The position numbers and the translations under genes were made by a program. Under the pieces are notes generated by a model, which made no database searches, was not told the DNA's origin, and saw only the letters and a list, made by a program, of their open reading frames with translations. A stretch of DNA of 44,256 nt from Roseovarius sp. UBA6217. GTDB lineage: Bacteria; Pseudomonadota; Alphaproteobacteria; Rhodobacterales; Rhodobacteraceae. Shown here piece by piece: positions 1-8,840 of this stretch. The number at the start of each line of letters is the position of its first letter. The first letter of the stretch is position 1. The stretch covers positions 46,157-90,412 of the forward strand of contig DISF01000056.1 of the NCBI GenBank assembly GCA_002421985.1. Reading direction: 5' to 3'.

Positions 1-884
1 TCACCGGCAAGACCCGGAACGCGCACACGCACCCGCTTGATCCGGCGCGGATCGGCCTCGACCACTTCGAGGCTCACGCCGGCGGGATGCTCGACCACCT
101 CGCCGCGCGCGGGCACCCGGCCCAGCAGCATGAAGACCAGCCCGCCCAGAGTGTCGATCTCTTCCTCGTCAACCTCGTCGGTCTCGGTCAGCGACAGGCC
201 GATCTCGGCCTCGAATTCGTCAAGCGGCGTGCGCGCGGCGGCAAGGTAACAGCCCGGTCCCTCCTTGTGCCAATAGGCATCATCGTCGGTATCGTGCTCG
301 TCCTCGATCTCGCCCACCACCTGTTCGATCAAATCCTCGATGGTCACAAGCCCGTCAACGCCGCCATATTCGTCGATCACCAGCGCCATATGCCGCCGCT
401 CTGCCTGCATCTTCTGCATCAGAACGCCGATGGGCATCGACGGCGGAACATAGAGAAGCGGGCGCAGCAAGGGCCGGATCGCCAGCGGCCCGCTCTTGCC
501 GTTGAAGCCGTATTCGAGTGCGAAATCCTTGAGGTGGAGCATCCCGAGCGGCGAATCCAGCGTGCCCTCATAGACCGGCAGGCGCGACATGCCGCTTTCG
601 CGAAACACCTGCACCAGATCGTCAAGGGTGATATCGACCGGCACGGCGACGATCTCGGCGGTGGGGATGGCCACATCCTCGACCGTGACATCGCGCAACC
701 GGTCAACGCCAAAGATCGCCGCCCCCGATGCAGCGGGGGCCGCGTCGCCCGCATCGGTCTCGTCATGTTGACTGAAAATGCCGATGACCCGGCGAAAGAA
801 TCCGCCCGTATCCTCGTTTTCGGCTGGTATCTCCGGCGGCGCGCTCCGCGCCGCGCCAGGTGATCCTTCTATGCTGTCGTCCAT
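1..884 (-). CDS. CorC/HlyC (TlyC)-family CBS-domain protein, 3' end cut by window edge
   Basis: Reading the minus strand from an ATG at 884 gives an open frame of about 294 codons that runs off the window edge. After an acidic, low-complexity N-terminus (about 65 residues) come two CBS domains; the second holds the typical segment HMALVIDEYGGVDGLVTIED. An acidic linker follows, then a CorC_HlyC C-terminal domain with EEIDTLGGLVFMLLGRVP. There are no membrane segments, so this is the soluble CorC-like type rather than the DUF21 membrane type. Family members are linked to magnesium/cobalt efflux or to membrane-associated regulation; the biochemical role is weakly defined. It lies 37 nt after ybeY on the same strand, the common phoH-ybeY-corC order of alphaproteobacteria, so cotranscription is likely. 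Confidence 0.9.
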   Translation of the reverse strand, partial: MDDSIEGSPGAARSAPPEIPAENEDTGGFFRRVIGIFSQHDETDAGDAAPAASGAAIFGVDRLRDVTVEDVAIPTAEIVAVPVDITLDDLVQVFRESGMSRLPVYEGTLDSPLGMLHLKDFALEYGFNGKSGPLAIRPLLRPLLYVPPSMPIGVLMQKMQAERRHMALVIDEYGGVDGLVTIEDLIEQVVGEIEDEHDTDDDAYWHKEGPGCYLAAARTPLDEFEAEIGLSLTETDEVDEEEIDTLGGLVFMLLGRVPARGEVVEHPAGVSLEVVEADPRRIKRVRVRVPGLAG

Positions 885-921
885 CCGTCTCGTCTCAGGT
901 GATGGGGCGTGCGCCCCTGTG

Positions 922-1413
922 CTATCCATATGGGTCACAAACCCCCAGCTTGCCAAGTATCGCCACCTCGGTTGTTTCCATGAGCGTGGCATCCGGGTCA
1001 CGGATGTGATCATAGCCCAGCAGATGCAGCACCGCATGCACGACAAGATGGGTGACATGATCGGCCAGCGGGCGGCCTGCCTCGGCGGCCTCGCGCGCGC
1101 AGGTGTCCCAGGCGATGGCGATATCGCCAAGAAAGCCGTCCTCGTCCGGCTCCGGCGGCCGGGGCAGCGCGCCGGGCCTCTCGGCACAGAGGTCGTCAGA
1201 GGGCCAGCTCAGCACGTTCGTGGGCGCGGGCTTGCCCCGGAAATCGGCGTTGAGCGTCATGATGCGCGCATCGTCGCAGGCCAGAAGGCTGGCCTCCCAC
1301 ATATCGGGATCAAGCCCAAGATGCGCCAGCGTTGCTTGGATCGCGCGCGCGGCCAGCGCCTCCAGCCCCAGGGCCTGCCAGCGCGAATCCTCGATCATCA
1401 CCTCGATGGGCAT
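922..1413 (-). CDS. ybeY: Endoribonuclease YbeY (16S rRNA maturation)
   Basis: The 163-aa product is the single-strand-specific metallo-endoribonuclease YbeY, which takes part in 16S rRNA 3'-end maturation and ribosome quality control. The zinc-binding signature H-x3-H-x5-H is visible in HAVLHLLGYDH near residues 126-136. The conserved LNADFRGKPAPTNVLSWP region lies upstream of it (around residues 54-71), and the length is normal for the family. It starts 3 nt after the stop of the PhoH-family gene, which indicates translational coupling, and precedes the CorC-like gene. Identity is secure from motif plus synteny. Confidence 0.95.
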   Translation of the reverse strand: MPIEVMIEDSRWQALGLEALAARAIQATLAHLGLDPDMWEASLLACDDARIMTLNADFRGKPAPTNVLSWPSDDLCAERPGALPRPPEPDEDGFLGDIAIAWDTCAREAAEAGRPLADHVTHLVVHAVLHLLGYDHIRDPDATLMETTEVAILGKLGVCDPYG

Positions 1414-1416
1414 GGC

Positions 1417-2415
1417 CTAGCCATCCGCCTCGTAGGCCTCGATGATCGCCGCCACGAGCGGGTGGCGAACGACATCTTTCGAGGTAAAATAGTTGAATGA
1501 AATCTGCGGGATACGCGTCAAAAGCCGCTCTGCATCCGCGAGCCCAGAGGGCACGCCGCGCGGCAAATCGATCTGCGTGCGGTCGCCCGTGATGACCATG
1601 CGCGAGCCCTCGCCCAGCCGGGTGAGGAACATCTTCATCTGCATCGAGGTTGCGTTCTGCGCCTCATCGAGCACGACAAAGGCATTCGACAGCGTGCGCC
1701 CGCGCATGAACGCCAGGGGCGCGATCTCGATGCGCTTTTCCTCGATCAGCTTCTGCACCTGCTTGCCGGGCAGGAAATCATTGAGCGCATCGTAAAGCGG
1801 CTGCATATAAGGATCCACCTTGTCCTTCATGTCGCCGGGCAGATAGCCCAGCTTCTCGCCCGCCTCCACCGCCGGACGGCTCAGGATGATCCGGTCCACA
1901 TGGCCCTCGATGAACATGTTCACGCCCACCGCCACCGCCAGATAGGTCTTGCCGGTGCCCGCAGGCCCGATGCCAAAGGCCAGCTCATGCGCGAAAAGCG
2001 CGCGCACATAGGCTTTCTGCGCGTCGGTGCGCGGCTCTACCAGCTTCTTGCGGGTGCGAATCTCGACCGCGCCGCCCTTGAACATCTCAAGCTGGTCGCC
2101 ATCGAGCGCCGCGCCGCCCTCGTCACCGCCCATGCGCAATTCGCGGTCCACATCGGCAAAGGCCACCCCCTTGCCACCCTCAAGCCGGGCATAGAGCGCG
2201 CGCAACACGGCTTTCGCCTCGGTGGCGGGGCCGGCCTCGCCCAGAACGGCCAGAAGATTGCCGCGCCGCACGATCTGCACGCCCAGCACGCGCTCGATCT
2301 CGGCAAGGTTGCGGTCGTATTCGCCGCACAGGTCAATGAGCAGCTTGTTATCGGGGAATTCGATCGCCGCCTCGGGGGGCGATTCGGGGGCGGGGGGCGG
2401 TGCGGTGTTACCCAA
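1417..2415 (-). CDS. PhoH-family ATPase (YbeZ-like)
   Basis: This 332-aa PhoH-family P-loop ATPase has Walker A (GPAGTGKT, residues 150-157) and Walker B (VVLDEAQN, about 247-254). An N-terminal KH-like region (about 20-90) precedes the ATPase, as in YbeZ. YbeZ-type proteins work with the neighbouring RNase YbeY and probably act in RNA metabolism. The start is read as TTG with a GGGAG Shine-Dalgarno about 6 nt upstream; no better ATG precedes the family N-terminus. A terminator-like hairpin at 2488-2525 separates it from the upstream lipoprotein gene, so it probably has its own promoter and heads the phoH-ybeY-corC operon. Confidence 0.93.
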   Translation of the reverse strand: MGNTAPPPAPESPPEAAIEFPDNKLLIDLCGEYDRNLAEIERVLGVQIVRRGNLLAVLGEAGPATEAKAVLRALYARLEGGKGVAFADVDRELRMGGDEGGAALDGDQLEMFKGGAVEIRTRKKLVEPRTDAQKAYVRALFAHELAFGIGPAGTGKTYLAVAVGVNMFIEGHVDRIILSRPAVEAGEKLGYLPGDMKDKVDPYMQPLYDALNDFLPGKQVQKLIEEKRIEIAPLAFMRGRTLSNAFVVLDEAQNATSMQMKMFLTRLGEGSRMVITGDRTQIDLPRGVPSGLADAERLLTRIPQISFNYFTSKDVVRHPLVAAIIEAYEADG

Positions 2416-2487
2416 ACAGGTCTCCCAAAATCAGGATTGCCCCCCGACCCTGCCAAGATGCGCGCCCCGGTGCAAGCGCCAACCAAG

Positions 2488-2525
2488 CAAAAAGGCGCGA
2501 CACCACCCGGCCCCGCGCCTTTTTG
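2488..2525. terminator. Bidirectional-looking intrinsic terminator
   Basis: Perfect 12-bp inverted repeat: arm 2488-2499 (caaaaaggcgcg) and arm 2514-2525 (cgcgcctttttg), with a 14-nt loop. The stem is GC-rich at its apex side and has five A/T pairs at its base, so a run of five U follows the GC stem on either strand. It lies 20 nt beyond the stop of the minus-strand lipoprotein gene and 72 nt before the PhoH start, as expected for a terminator of the two-gene envelope cluster. Confidence 0.75.
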
Positions 2526-2545
2526 CCTGTTTCGCCCCGGCACGC

Positions 2546-2851
2546 TCAGAGAAGGTCGGGAACGCCGCTGCCTTTCTTGAACGGCCCTGTGGCCACCGTC
2601 GGCGGGGCAACGCCCGAGCAGACCGGCTTGCCATACCGGTCGAGCCGCGGCGAAAGATAGCCCTCCAGCCCGTCGTCGATGATCCAGTGATCGCAGCCGT
2701 TCGGATCAACCCAGATCCCCGCCTGCAACTGGCTCAGATGCTTGCTATCGGTGCCGCGGTCGTGCGACTTGTCCGGCCCCACGGCACCTTCTCCGCAGGC
2801 AGCCAAGAGGCCGACAACCGGCAGCGCAAAAACGAGTTTGACAATGCTCAT
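2546..2851 (-). CDS. Small lipoprotein sharing a domain with the upstream OmpA-like protein
   Basis: This 101-aa protein has a lipoprotein signal peptide; the lipobox LLAAC places the lipidated Cys at residue 19. Residues 46-78 (from IWVDPNGCDHW to the PVC motif) closely match residues 48-80 of the upstream 192-aa OmpA-like protein, including both Cys and the DDG-EGY core. The two genes are 12 nt apart on the same strand and look like partial duplicates, one keeping the OmpA domain and one lipidated without it. The start has a GAGGGG Shine-Dalgarno. The shared domain is not one I can name; two conserved Cys suggest a periplasmic disulfide. Location is predicted as inner or outer membrane, periplasm-facing. 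Confidence 0.8.
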   Translation of the reverse strand: MSIVKLVFALPVVGLLAACGEGAVGPDKSHDRGTDSKHLSQLQAGIWVDPNGCDHWIIDDGLEGYLSPRLDRYGKPVCSGVAPPTVATGPFKKGSGVPDLL

Positions 2852-2863
2852 AACCGGGACCCC

Positions 2864-3442
2864 TCAGCGCCAGCACATGATTTCGACACGGCGGTTCTGC
2901 GCCATGCCTTCGGCGGTGTTGTTCGACGCCTTGGGCATCCGCTCGCCATAGCCGCGCACATCCGAAATGCGCGCCCCCACGCTGCGCGCCACCGAGGCCA
3001 CCGCGTTGGCGCGGCGATAGGACAGGTTCATGTTGTATTCATCCGAGGCGCGGCTGTCGGTATGGCCGACGATGGTGTAGGACACCGCCCCCGCGCTCTG
3101 AAAAAATTCGCGCAGGCGTTGCTGGCCAGCGGGATGGATTCGCGCGCTGTCGGTGGCGAAAAGCTGATCGGTATTGACCACGCCGCACAGGTTGATCTCG
3201 CGGCAGACGGGCAGACCCTGACGGGTCAGGTGCGGCGACATGTAGCCCTCGGCCCCGTCATCCATAACCCAATGCTCACAGCCGTCGGGATCAATCCATA
3301 TCGTCGGGATATACCGCTCGCCCACAACCGTGCGCTGCCCCTGCTGCGCGCTTGCCGCCCCCGCCATGACCGAAACCGAGAGCGCCGCCACCGCGACCCC
3401 CACCGCGATCCGGCACAGCATGTCCGATGCCTTGCTCACCAC
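2864..3442 (-). CDS. OmpA-family peptidoglycan-binding protein
   Basis: The 192-aa product starts with an N-terminal signal peptide (hydrophobic about 9-28, cleavage near ASAQQ). A short Cys-containing domain follows (48-80: IWIDPDGCEHW to LPVC), and then a C-terminal OmpA/MotB domain (about 90-190). In the last, TIVGHTDSRASDEYNMNLS and NRRVEI are the usual peptidoglycan-contact elements. It probably tethers the outer membrane to the cell wall. The start used is the first of two GTG codons at 3442; an ATG seven codons later would still leave a signal peptide. It is the first gene of a two-gene unit with the lipoprotein at 2546-2851, inserted between miaB and phoH, which in many relatives are closer together. 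Confidence 0.88.
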   Translation of the reverse strand: MVSKASDMLCRIAVGVAVAALSVSVMAGAASAQQGQRTVVGERYIPTIWIDPDGCEHWVMDDGAEGYMSPHLTRQGLPVCREINLCGVVNTDQLFATDSARIHPAGQQRLREFFQSAGAVSYTIVGHTDSRASDEYNMNLSYRRANAVASVARSVGARISDVRGYGERMPKASNNTAEGMAQNRRVEIMCWR

Positions 3443-3600
3443 TATCCCATTCCCTCGTTATCAAACTTTCGCGCCTTTTGCGGCGTGCCATCTGTTTATA
3501 TTTGGCTGTAGTTTAACGGATTTTGATTGGATGTGAAGCAATTTTGACCCGTATATTGTAGATCATCGCGAAACAATGCATAGATCGTCACAATGCCGCC

Positions 3601-4935
3601 TTAATCGGCGAGCCGCGCAACAACCCGCCCCGCCAGCGAATTGGCCCCGCTCTCGATGATCTCGACCTGTGCCAGATCGCCCGCCGCAAGGCCGGGATCG
3701 CTGACATGGACGGCGTGCAGGTGGTCGGATTTACCCACCATCTGCCCGGCCATCCGCCCCGGCCTCTCGAAAAGCACGCCCACCCTCTGCCCTACCATCG
3801 CGTCCTGAACGGCGCGCTGCTGACGGGTGACGAGCGCCTGCAACCGGTGCAGCCGCTCTGCCTTGACCTCTTCGGCCACCTGCGCACGCTCGGCCGCCGG
3901 GGTGCCGGGGCGGGTCGAATATTTGAACGAAAACGCCTGCCCGTAGCCTACCGCCTCGATCAGGTCGAGCGTGGCCTGGAAATCGGCCTCGGTCTCTTCG
4001 GGGAAGCCCACGATGAAATCGCCCGAGACAAGGATGTCGGGCCGCGCCGCGCGGATGCGCTCGATCAGGCGCAGATAGGCTTCGGCGGTGTGCTTGCGGT
4101 TCATCCGCTTGAGGATGCGATCACTTCCCGATTGCACCGGCAGATGCAGATAGGGCATGAGCTTGGGGCAGGTCCCATGCGCTTCGATCAGATCATCGCT
4201 CATGTCATTGGGGTGGCTGGTGGTAAAGCGGATGCGCGCCAGCCCGTCGATGTCGTTCAAGGCCCATATGAGCCGCGCCAGCGACCAGTCGCCGCCCTCT
4301 CCCGCGCCGTGATAGGCGTTGACGTTCTGCCCCAGAAGCGTGATCTCGCGCACGCCGCGTTCCACCAGGTCGCGCGCCTCCTCCAGCACGCGCGCCGCCG
4401 GGCGGCTTGCTTCGGCCCCGCGGGTGTAGGGCACCACGCAGAAGGCACAGAACTTGTCACAGCCCTCCTGCACGGTCAAAAACGCCGTCGGGCCGCGCCG
4501 CGCCTTGGGGCGATGCCGCAGCGTGTCGAATTTGTCGTCAAGCGAAAACTCGGTATCGAGCGCCTTTTCGCCCGCCCGCAGCCGTGCCTCCATCTGGGGA
4601 AGGCGGTGATAGCTTTGCGGCCCCACCACCAGATCAACGAGCGGCTGACGGCGCATGATTTCCTCGCCCTCGGCCTGCGCCACGCAACCCGCCACGCCGA
4701 TTTTCAGATCGGGCCTGGCACCCTTGAGCGCGCGCAGCCGGCCCAGTTCGGAATAGACCTTCTCGGCGGCCTTCTCGCGGATATGGCAGGTGTTGAGCAG
4801 GATCATGTCGGCCTCGGCCGCATCCTCGGTGGTGACATAGCCCGCACCGCCCAGCGCCTCGGCCATGCGCTCGCTGTCATAGACGTTCATCTGACAGCCA
4901 TAGGTGCGGATATAGAGCTTTTTCGGATCGGCCAT
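3601..4935 (-). CDS. miaB: tRNA-2-methylthio-N6-dimethylallyladenosine synthase MiaB
   Basis: MiaB is a radical-SAM methylthiotransferase that modifies A37 of tRNAs reading UNN codons. The N-terminal UPF0004 domain carries three cluster Cys (14, 50 and 84 in this numbering; motif TYGCQMN). The radical-SAM CxxxCxxC is CDKFCAFC (159-166), and a TRAM domain ends the protein. I chose the ATG at 4935 (MADPKKLYIRTYGCQ) because its N-terminus fits the family and GGAG lies 8 nt upstream. A GTG at 4962, also with an AGGAG, would add nine residues. The 444-aa length is normal. Confidence 0.95.
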   Translation of the reverse strand: MADPKKLYIRTYGCQMNVYDSERMAEALGGAGYVTTEDAAEADMILLNTCHIREKAAEKVYSELGRLRALKGARPDLKIGVAGCVAQAEGEEIMRRQPLVDLVVGPQSYHRLPQMEARLRAGEKALDTEFSLDDKFDTLRHRPKARRGPTAFLTVQEGCDKFCAFCVVPYTRGAEASRPAARVLEEARDLVERGVREITLLGQNVNAYHGAGEGGDWSLARLIWALNDIDGLARIRFTTSHPNDMSDDLIEAHGTCPKLMPYLHLPVQSGSDRILKRMNRKHTAEAYLRLIERIRAARPDILVSGDFIVGFPEETEADFQATLDLIEAVGYGQAFSFKYSTRPGTPAAERAQVAEEVKAERLHRLQALVTRQQRAVQDAMVGQRVGVLFERPGRMAGQMVGKSDHLHAVHVSDPGLAAGDLAQVEIIESGANSLAGRVVARLAD

Positions 4936-5045
4936 GCGCCCGGCTCCTGCCTGAGAAATCACCCCCGGCTCCTACATCAGGGCCGCCCCCTCTTGCAATG
5001 CCCGCCGGTTTTGTCGAACCTGTGGAAAACCGGGCAGGACAGCAC

Positions 5046-5921
5046 ATGACGACACCCACGCTCACCGAATTTCTCGCCCGGCCCGGAACGGCGCTGGCCA
5101 AGGGGCCGCTCGCGATGATCTTTGCCGAGGATGAGAGCGAACTCACCTCGACCCTGCGCCACCATCTCGATCTCGGGTTCAAATCGGTGCTGTTTCTCGC
5201 GCCCGACAGCTTTGCCGCCGCGCCCGACGTGTTGGCAGAGCCATTGCTGCATCGCATCCGTTTCGACGCCCCCGGCGGCGACGATCCGATTGCCGCCGTG
5301 AATGCCGTGGCCGCTGCCGCGCCGGGGATTTGGATGTATTATTGTTTCAATGCCGAATACCTGTTCTACCCGTTCTGCGAAACGCGCAGCATCGCCGAAT
5401 TGCTCGCCTTCCACACCGAGGAGCGGCGCGACGCCATGCTGACCTATGTGATCGACATCTACGCCCCGGATCTTGGCCGCCACCCGGATGCCGTCTCGCT
5501 CGAAGAGGCGCATCTTGACCGCTCTGGCTATTACGCGCTCGGGCGGCCTGACCCCGACAACCCAAACCACACCAAGGAGCGGCAGCTTGATTTTTTCGGC
5601 GGGCTGCGCTGGCGGTTCGAGGAACATATCCCCCCAAACCGCCGCAAGATCGACCGGATCGCGCTCTTTCGCGCGCGCAAGGGCGTGCGCCTGCGCGCCG
5701 ATCACACGTTCACGGACGAGGAATACAACACCTATGCCTGCCCCTGGCACAACAACCTGACCGCCGCCATCGCATCCTTTCGCACCGCCAAGGCGCTCAA
5801 GCGCAATCCCGGCTCCACCTTCGATATCGAGACCTTCACCTGGCACAATTCGGTGCCGTTTGAGTGGCATTCACGGCAATTGCTCGATCTGGGGCTGATG
5901 GAGCCGGGGCAATGGTTCTGA
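5046..5921 (+). CDS. Glycosyltransferase-like hypothetical protein
   Basis: This 291-aa soluble protein has an N-terminal alpha/beta segment in which a helix and the strand FKSVLFLAPD resemble the nucleotide-sugar-binding start of GT-A fold glycosyltransferases found widely in Rhodobacteraceae. Many aromatic and His residues follow (MYYCFNAEYLFYPF; a C-terminal HNSVPFEWHSRQLLDLGL). No signal peptide or membrane segment is visible. The start is ATG 5046 with an AGGA upstream; an ATG at 4998 would add 16 residues of poor family character. It is divergent from miaB. I cannot name a substrate; a role in polysaccharide synthesis is an inference only. Confidence 0.7.
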   Translation: MTTPTLTEFLARPGTALAKGPLAMIFAEDESELTSTLRHHLDLGFKSVLFLAPDSFAAAPDVLAEPLLHRIRFDAPGGDDPIAAVNAVAAAAPGIWMYYCFNAEYLFYPFCETRSIAELLAFHTEERRDAMLTYVIDIYAPDLGRHPDAVSLEEAHLDRSGYYALGRPDPDNPNHTKERQLDFFGGLRWRFEEHIPPNRRKIDRIALFRARKGVRLRADHTFTDEEYNTYACPWHNNLTAAIASFRTAKALKRNPGSTFDIETFTWHNSVPFEWHSRQLLDLGLMEPGQWF

Positions 5922-6355
5922 CGCGCCGGAACGATCCTGGCCCGGATACTTCATGAAATTGTGATGATGGCGGCGTAACATATTGAATAGATGAATTATT
6001 ATGTTATCCAATCTGGAAAGCCCAGTATCCGGGGCAAGCCCCCTTGCCGTGATGAGGTCTGCCTCTGCGGCACCCGGATCAGGGCTTCACATCAGGCTGC
6101 CGGTCTCACGTGTTCGGTTTTGCTGGCATGGAGGTCGTGGGGACCAGATGCCATGGGTCGGGTGGGGCCGCTCGGCGCTGTAACAGGCCAGCCATGTCCC
6201 AATGCCTCAGGCAGCGCATACGTCGTGCCACAGACACGCTCCATGCGCGCCCTTCATGCCGAAAAGCGTCGCGTCAGACCGCCAAACCGGCCTGACGCGG
6301 GATCTCACCGCGCCGCGCCCGGTCTTGTCCTTCTCGTGGCGTCAGCGCTGCATGG
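5922..6355. other. Gene-free interval with a weak hairpin
   Basis: No convincing gene was found; the open frames here lack family signals and show codon use unlike the neighbours. An interrupted inverted repeat gcgtcag / ctgacgc (6271-6277 and 6292-6298) could be a weak terminator, but it has no T-run. The interval separates a plus-strand gene end from a minus-strand gene end, so terminators on both strands would be expected. Confidence 0.4.
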
Positions 6356-6592
6356 TCAGGCGCTCAGCAGGCGGTATATCTCGTCCTTGAGGCGCGCGCG
6401 CTCCTTGCGCAGGCCGCGTTCGGCCTGCTCGTCCATCGGCTCTACCAGCGTCTCGGCGCGATGGATCTGGCGATTCACCTCGTGATAGGCATCGGCAAGC
6501 TTGGAAAAATGCGCGTTATCTTGTTTCAACTCGCTGATTTTAGACGCAAAATCAGGGAATTCCTCGTGAAGCTCGTGGGGGGTATGTGACAT
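6356..6592 (-). CDS. YdcH/DUF465 family protein
   Basis: This 78-aa protein of the DUF465/YdcH family is almost wholly alpha-helical and charged, with a coiled-coil look (FASKISELKQDNAHFSKLAD and an RAETLVEPMD segment). Family members are small cytoplasmic proteins of unknown function. The start is ATG 6592, preceded by AAGGAGG with a 6-nt spacer, an excellent ribosome-binding site; a longer frame exists upstream but adds non-family residues. Confidence 0.88.
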   Translation of the reverse strand: MSHTPHELHEEFPDFASKISELKQDNAHFSKLADAYHEVNRQIHRAETLVEPMDEQAERGLRKERARLKDEIYRLLSA

Positions 6593-6806
6593 CTCGTGCC
6601 TCCTTGTCATTATCGATCCGGTCACCCTAGGTGGGGACGGCACCCGGCACCTTGACGCGGATCAATAAGGGCGGGCCGCATCGCCATCCCGTCTGTCGCG
6701 TTCACCGCACGCGCGCACTGTGATCCGTGCCGAAACATACGTATTTCACCAAGACGATGCCGTGATGGGCGATGCCATTGACGTTTGAGAGGCGCTTGCG
6801 CGCGCA

Positions 6807-7475
6807 TCAGCGCCGGGCGCGTCGCCAGCCGGCCGCGCGCGCCTCGGCCTCGGAGCAAAACCAGCGTTCGCCCTGATCGGGGCGGATCGTGGTGCGCGCG
6901 TAATCGGCCTGCCCCGGCATATGATAGATGCGCGTGCCCGAGCCACTGATATTGCCCTTGATCGCGCAGCCCTGATCGGGGGCCGCGTTCTGCGCCGCGC
7001 GTTCCTCGCGCACCGCGCGGCGATGATCCTCGGGGCGGGCAAAGCGGTGCGCGTGCAGCCCCCGCCCGGCGATGACGGCGCGCTTTTCGTCGAGGTCATA
7101 GGCCATCGAATATTTGCGATAGGCCAGCGCCAGCCCCTCGGCCACCAGCATCCGCCCCACATCCTGCCGCGCCACCGTGCAGGTGGCCACGGTGCGGCCG
7201 TATCGGTCCGTCTCTACCGTTTCGCAGCGCGCGATGCGCCCGCCGATCCGTGCGCGCAGCTGATCGGCCACCCAGGTGCCGCAATCCCATGCCGCACCAT
7301 CAGCACCGGTGCAGCCCTGCCCCAGTTCGGGCGCGTCAACGCCGTGCAGGCGCACCCGGATGCCGCCCACGTCGAACGTGTCACCGTCGATCACGCGCAC
7401 AGGCCCGCCAAACCCCTGCGCCATGACCATGACAGGGAACAGGATAAGAACGACGGGTAAAGAAATCCTTAACAT
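6807..7475 (-). CDS. Secreted thermonuclease-family (SNase-like) nuclease
   Basis: This 222-aa protein has an N-terminal signal peptide (about 1-19, cleavage after VMAQ). The SNase domain holds VIDGDTFDVGG (28-38), RLHGVDAPE (about 42-50) and a second catalytic region around DRYGRTVATC. The usual Ca-binding Asp and catalytic Arg/Glu positions appear present. The C-terminal 50 residues (IKGNISGSGTRIYHMPG to GERWFCSEAEARAAGW) form the small conserved tail domain often attached to alphaproteobacterial thermonucleases. Export to the periplasm or medium and degradation of DNA/RNA are expected. Confidence 0.88.
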   Translation of the reverse strand: MLRISLPVVLILFPVMVMAQGFGGPVRVIDGDTFDVGGIRVRLHGVDAPELGQGCTGADGAAWDCGTWVADQLRARIGGRIARCETVETDRYGRTVATCTVARQDVGRMLVAEGLALAYRKYSMAYDLDEKRAVIAGRGLHAHRFARPEDHRRAVREERAAQNAAPDQGCAIKGNISGSGTRIYHMPGQADYARTTIRPDQGERWFCSEAEARAAGWRRARR

Positions 7476-7754
7476 TCCGCCTTATGGCGGGAAAATATGG
7501 CGCGTTTCAAGACGAAAGGTGAACAAATGGTTAACGCTGCGCCCGCGCCCACGATGACGTAATCGGCCTCCATCAGCGGCCCCGACCGTGGCTCATGGTG
7601 GATTTCGAGTATTTCTGGCAAGATGAAGCCATCAGTCGCCCCATGTCATTCACCGCGCGGAAAACGCTGTTTTGCTCCGGCACGCTGAGGTCCATGTGGT
7701 TGCGCATGTGTCGCTCGCTGGCCGTTTGCAGCGGCGGGCAATGCCACGGGGAAG

Positions 7755-8100
7755 ACCTGCCTTTTCGTTCTCCTCGGGTTTCTCTTCATCCTCGATCAGG
7801 GCTATTGGGAGGAGACCACCGAAAGCCTGACGCTGGTGCTGTCGTCGTGCATCTTCTGCATGGCCATGGGCGTGCCCATCGGCATCGCCGCCGCCCACCG
7901 CCCACGGCTTTATGACGGGATGCGGCCCGTTCTGGGCCTGATGCAGACGCTGCCGCCCTTCGTTTTTCTCATCCCCGCCATCGTGTTCTTCGGCATCGGC
8001 ATGGTGCCGGGGCTCATTGCACGGTGATTTTGTGGTCCCCGCGCGCCTTGTCACCCGTCGGATCGGTCTGTCAGACCTGCACGCGGCGCGTGCCGGCATG
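7755..8100 (+). pseudogene. Remnant of a ProW-type glycine betaine/proline ABC permease
   Basis: In one frame from about 7755 the translation reads LFVLLGFLFILDQGYWEETT and continues through membrane segments with GVPIGIAAAHRP and LGLMQTLPPFVFLIPAIVFF, the N-terminal half of a ProW/OpuAB-like permease. After GLIA the frame hits a stop at 8025-8027; shifting frame continues the expected VIFVVPA-type strand before similarity fades near 8100. The start, the C-terminal half and the partner ATPase and binding-protein genes are absent. I read this as a frameshifted and truncated relic, not an active gene. Confidence 0.75.
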
Positions 8101-8334
8101 GAGAGTTGTGGCCGCGCGGGGGGGATGGTCGTGGATGACATGACCGCCAGAGCCGCCACAGGCCTGCCCCGTTTCCGGCAGGGCGCTGCCGCGAAATCAT
8201 GCTCTGCTGACCTGACAGACCACGGCAGGGGCCGCCCCCGGTTGCCCTGCCCGACAAATGCCCCCGAACAATGCAAAATGCCCGCTTCAAATCAACTCGA
8301 TTCGACGCCACCCCGTGACCATCACAGGAGCCCC

Positions 8335-8788
8335 ATGACCCCCATCCCCCAATCCCGCGATATCCTGCCTGTCGGTGCGCCGGTGGACAGCGGCAAGGCG
8401 CGGCTGCCTGATGGGCCCCGATGCCTATCGCACGGCGGGGCTTGCCGAGGCGGGCGCGCGCAACCCGTCGGGGATGGGGCTGGAGATGGTGACATGCCAA
8501 AGCGCCGAGGCCGCGATGGAGGGCGCGCAGATCGTCACCACCTGCACCGCCGACAAGCAATATGCCACGATCCTCACCGATAACATGGTCGGCAACGGCG
8601 TGCATATCAACGCCATCGGCGGCGACTGCCCCGGCAAGACCGAGCTTGCCCCCGCGATCCTGCACCGGTCGTCGATTTTCATGGAATATCCCGAACAGAC
8701 CCGCATGGAGGGCGAGATACAGCAGCTTGACCCCGACAACCCGCGCGACCTGTTCGGGATGCTGATGCGCGCGGCGGGGGCGGCTTGA
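8335..8788 (+). pseudogene. Chimeric relic: arginase N-terminus fused to ornithine cyclodeaminase C-terminus
   Basis: From ATG 8335 (good CAGGAG site) the frame reads MTPIPQSRDILPVGAPVDSG, then continues in another frame as GCLMGPDAYRTAGLAE; together these match the start of arginase (VGAPVDSGKxRxGCxMGPxAxRxAGL). A frameshift lies near 8395-8405. From about 8450 the protein is the NAD-binding C-terminal half of ornithine cyclodeaminase (VTTCTADKQYATILTDNMVG, HINAIGGDCPGKTEL, EGEIQQL). Arginase and ornithine cyclodeaminase are consecutive steps from arginine to proline and are often neighbours, so a deletion joining them explains the chimera. It is not functional as either enzyme. Confidence 0.8.
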
Positions 8789-8840
8789 ACGGGGGGGCGG
8801 GTTCTGTCATAGCCACGGGCGTAGTAGCCGGATATGTGCC

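Noticed and set aside
3706..5049. 447-codon plus-strand open frame opposite miaB
   Set aside because: Antisense shadow of miaB; no domain or ribosome-binding site.
6271..6298. Strong intrinsic terminator after the glycosyltransferase-like gene
   Set aside because: Only a 7-bp stem with no following T-run and about 350 bp from the stop codon.
5991..6485. Plus-strand open frame between the glycosyltransferase-like gene and the DUF465 gene
   Set aside because: It overlaps the DUF465 gene on the other strand, and its codon use and composition are not protein-like.
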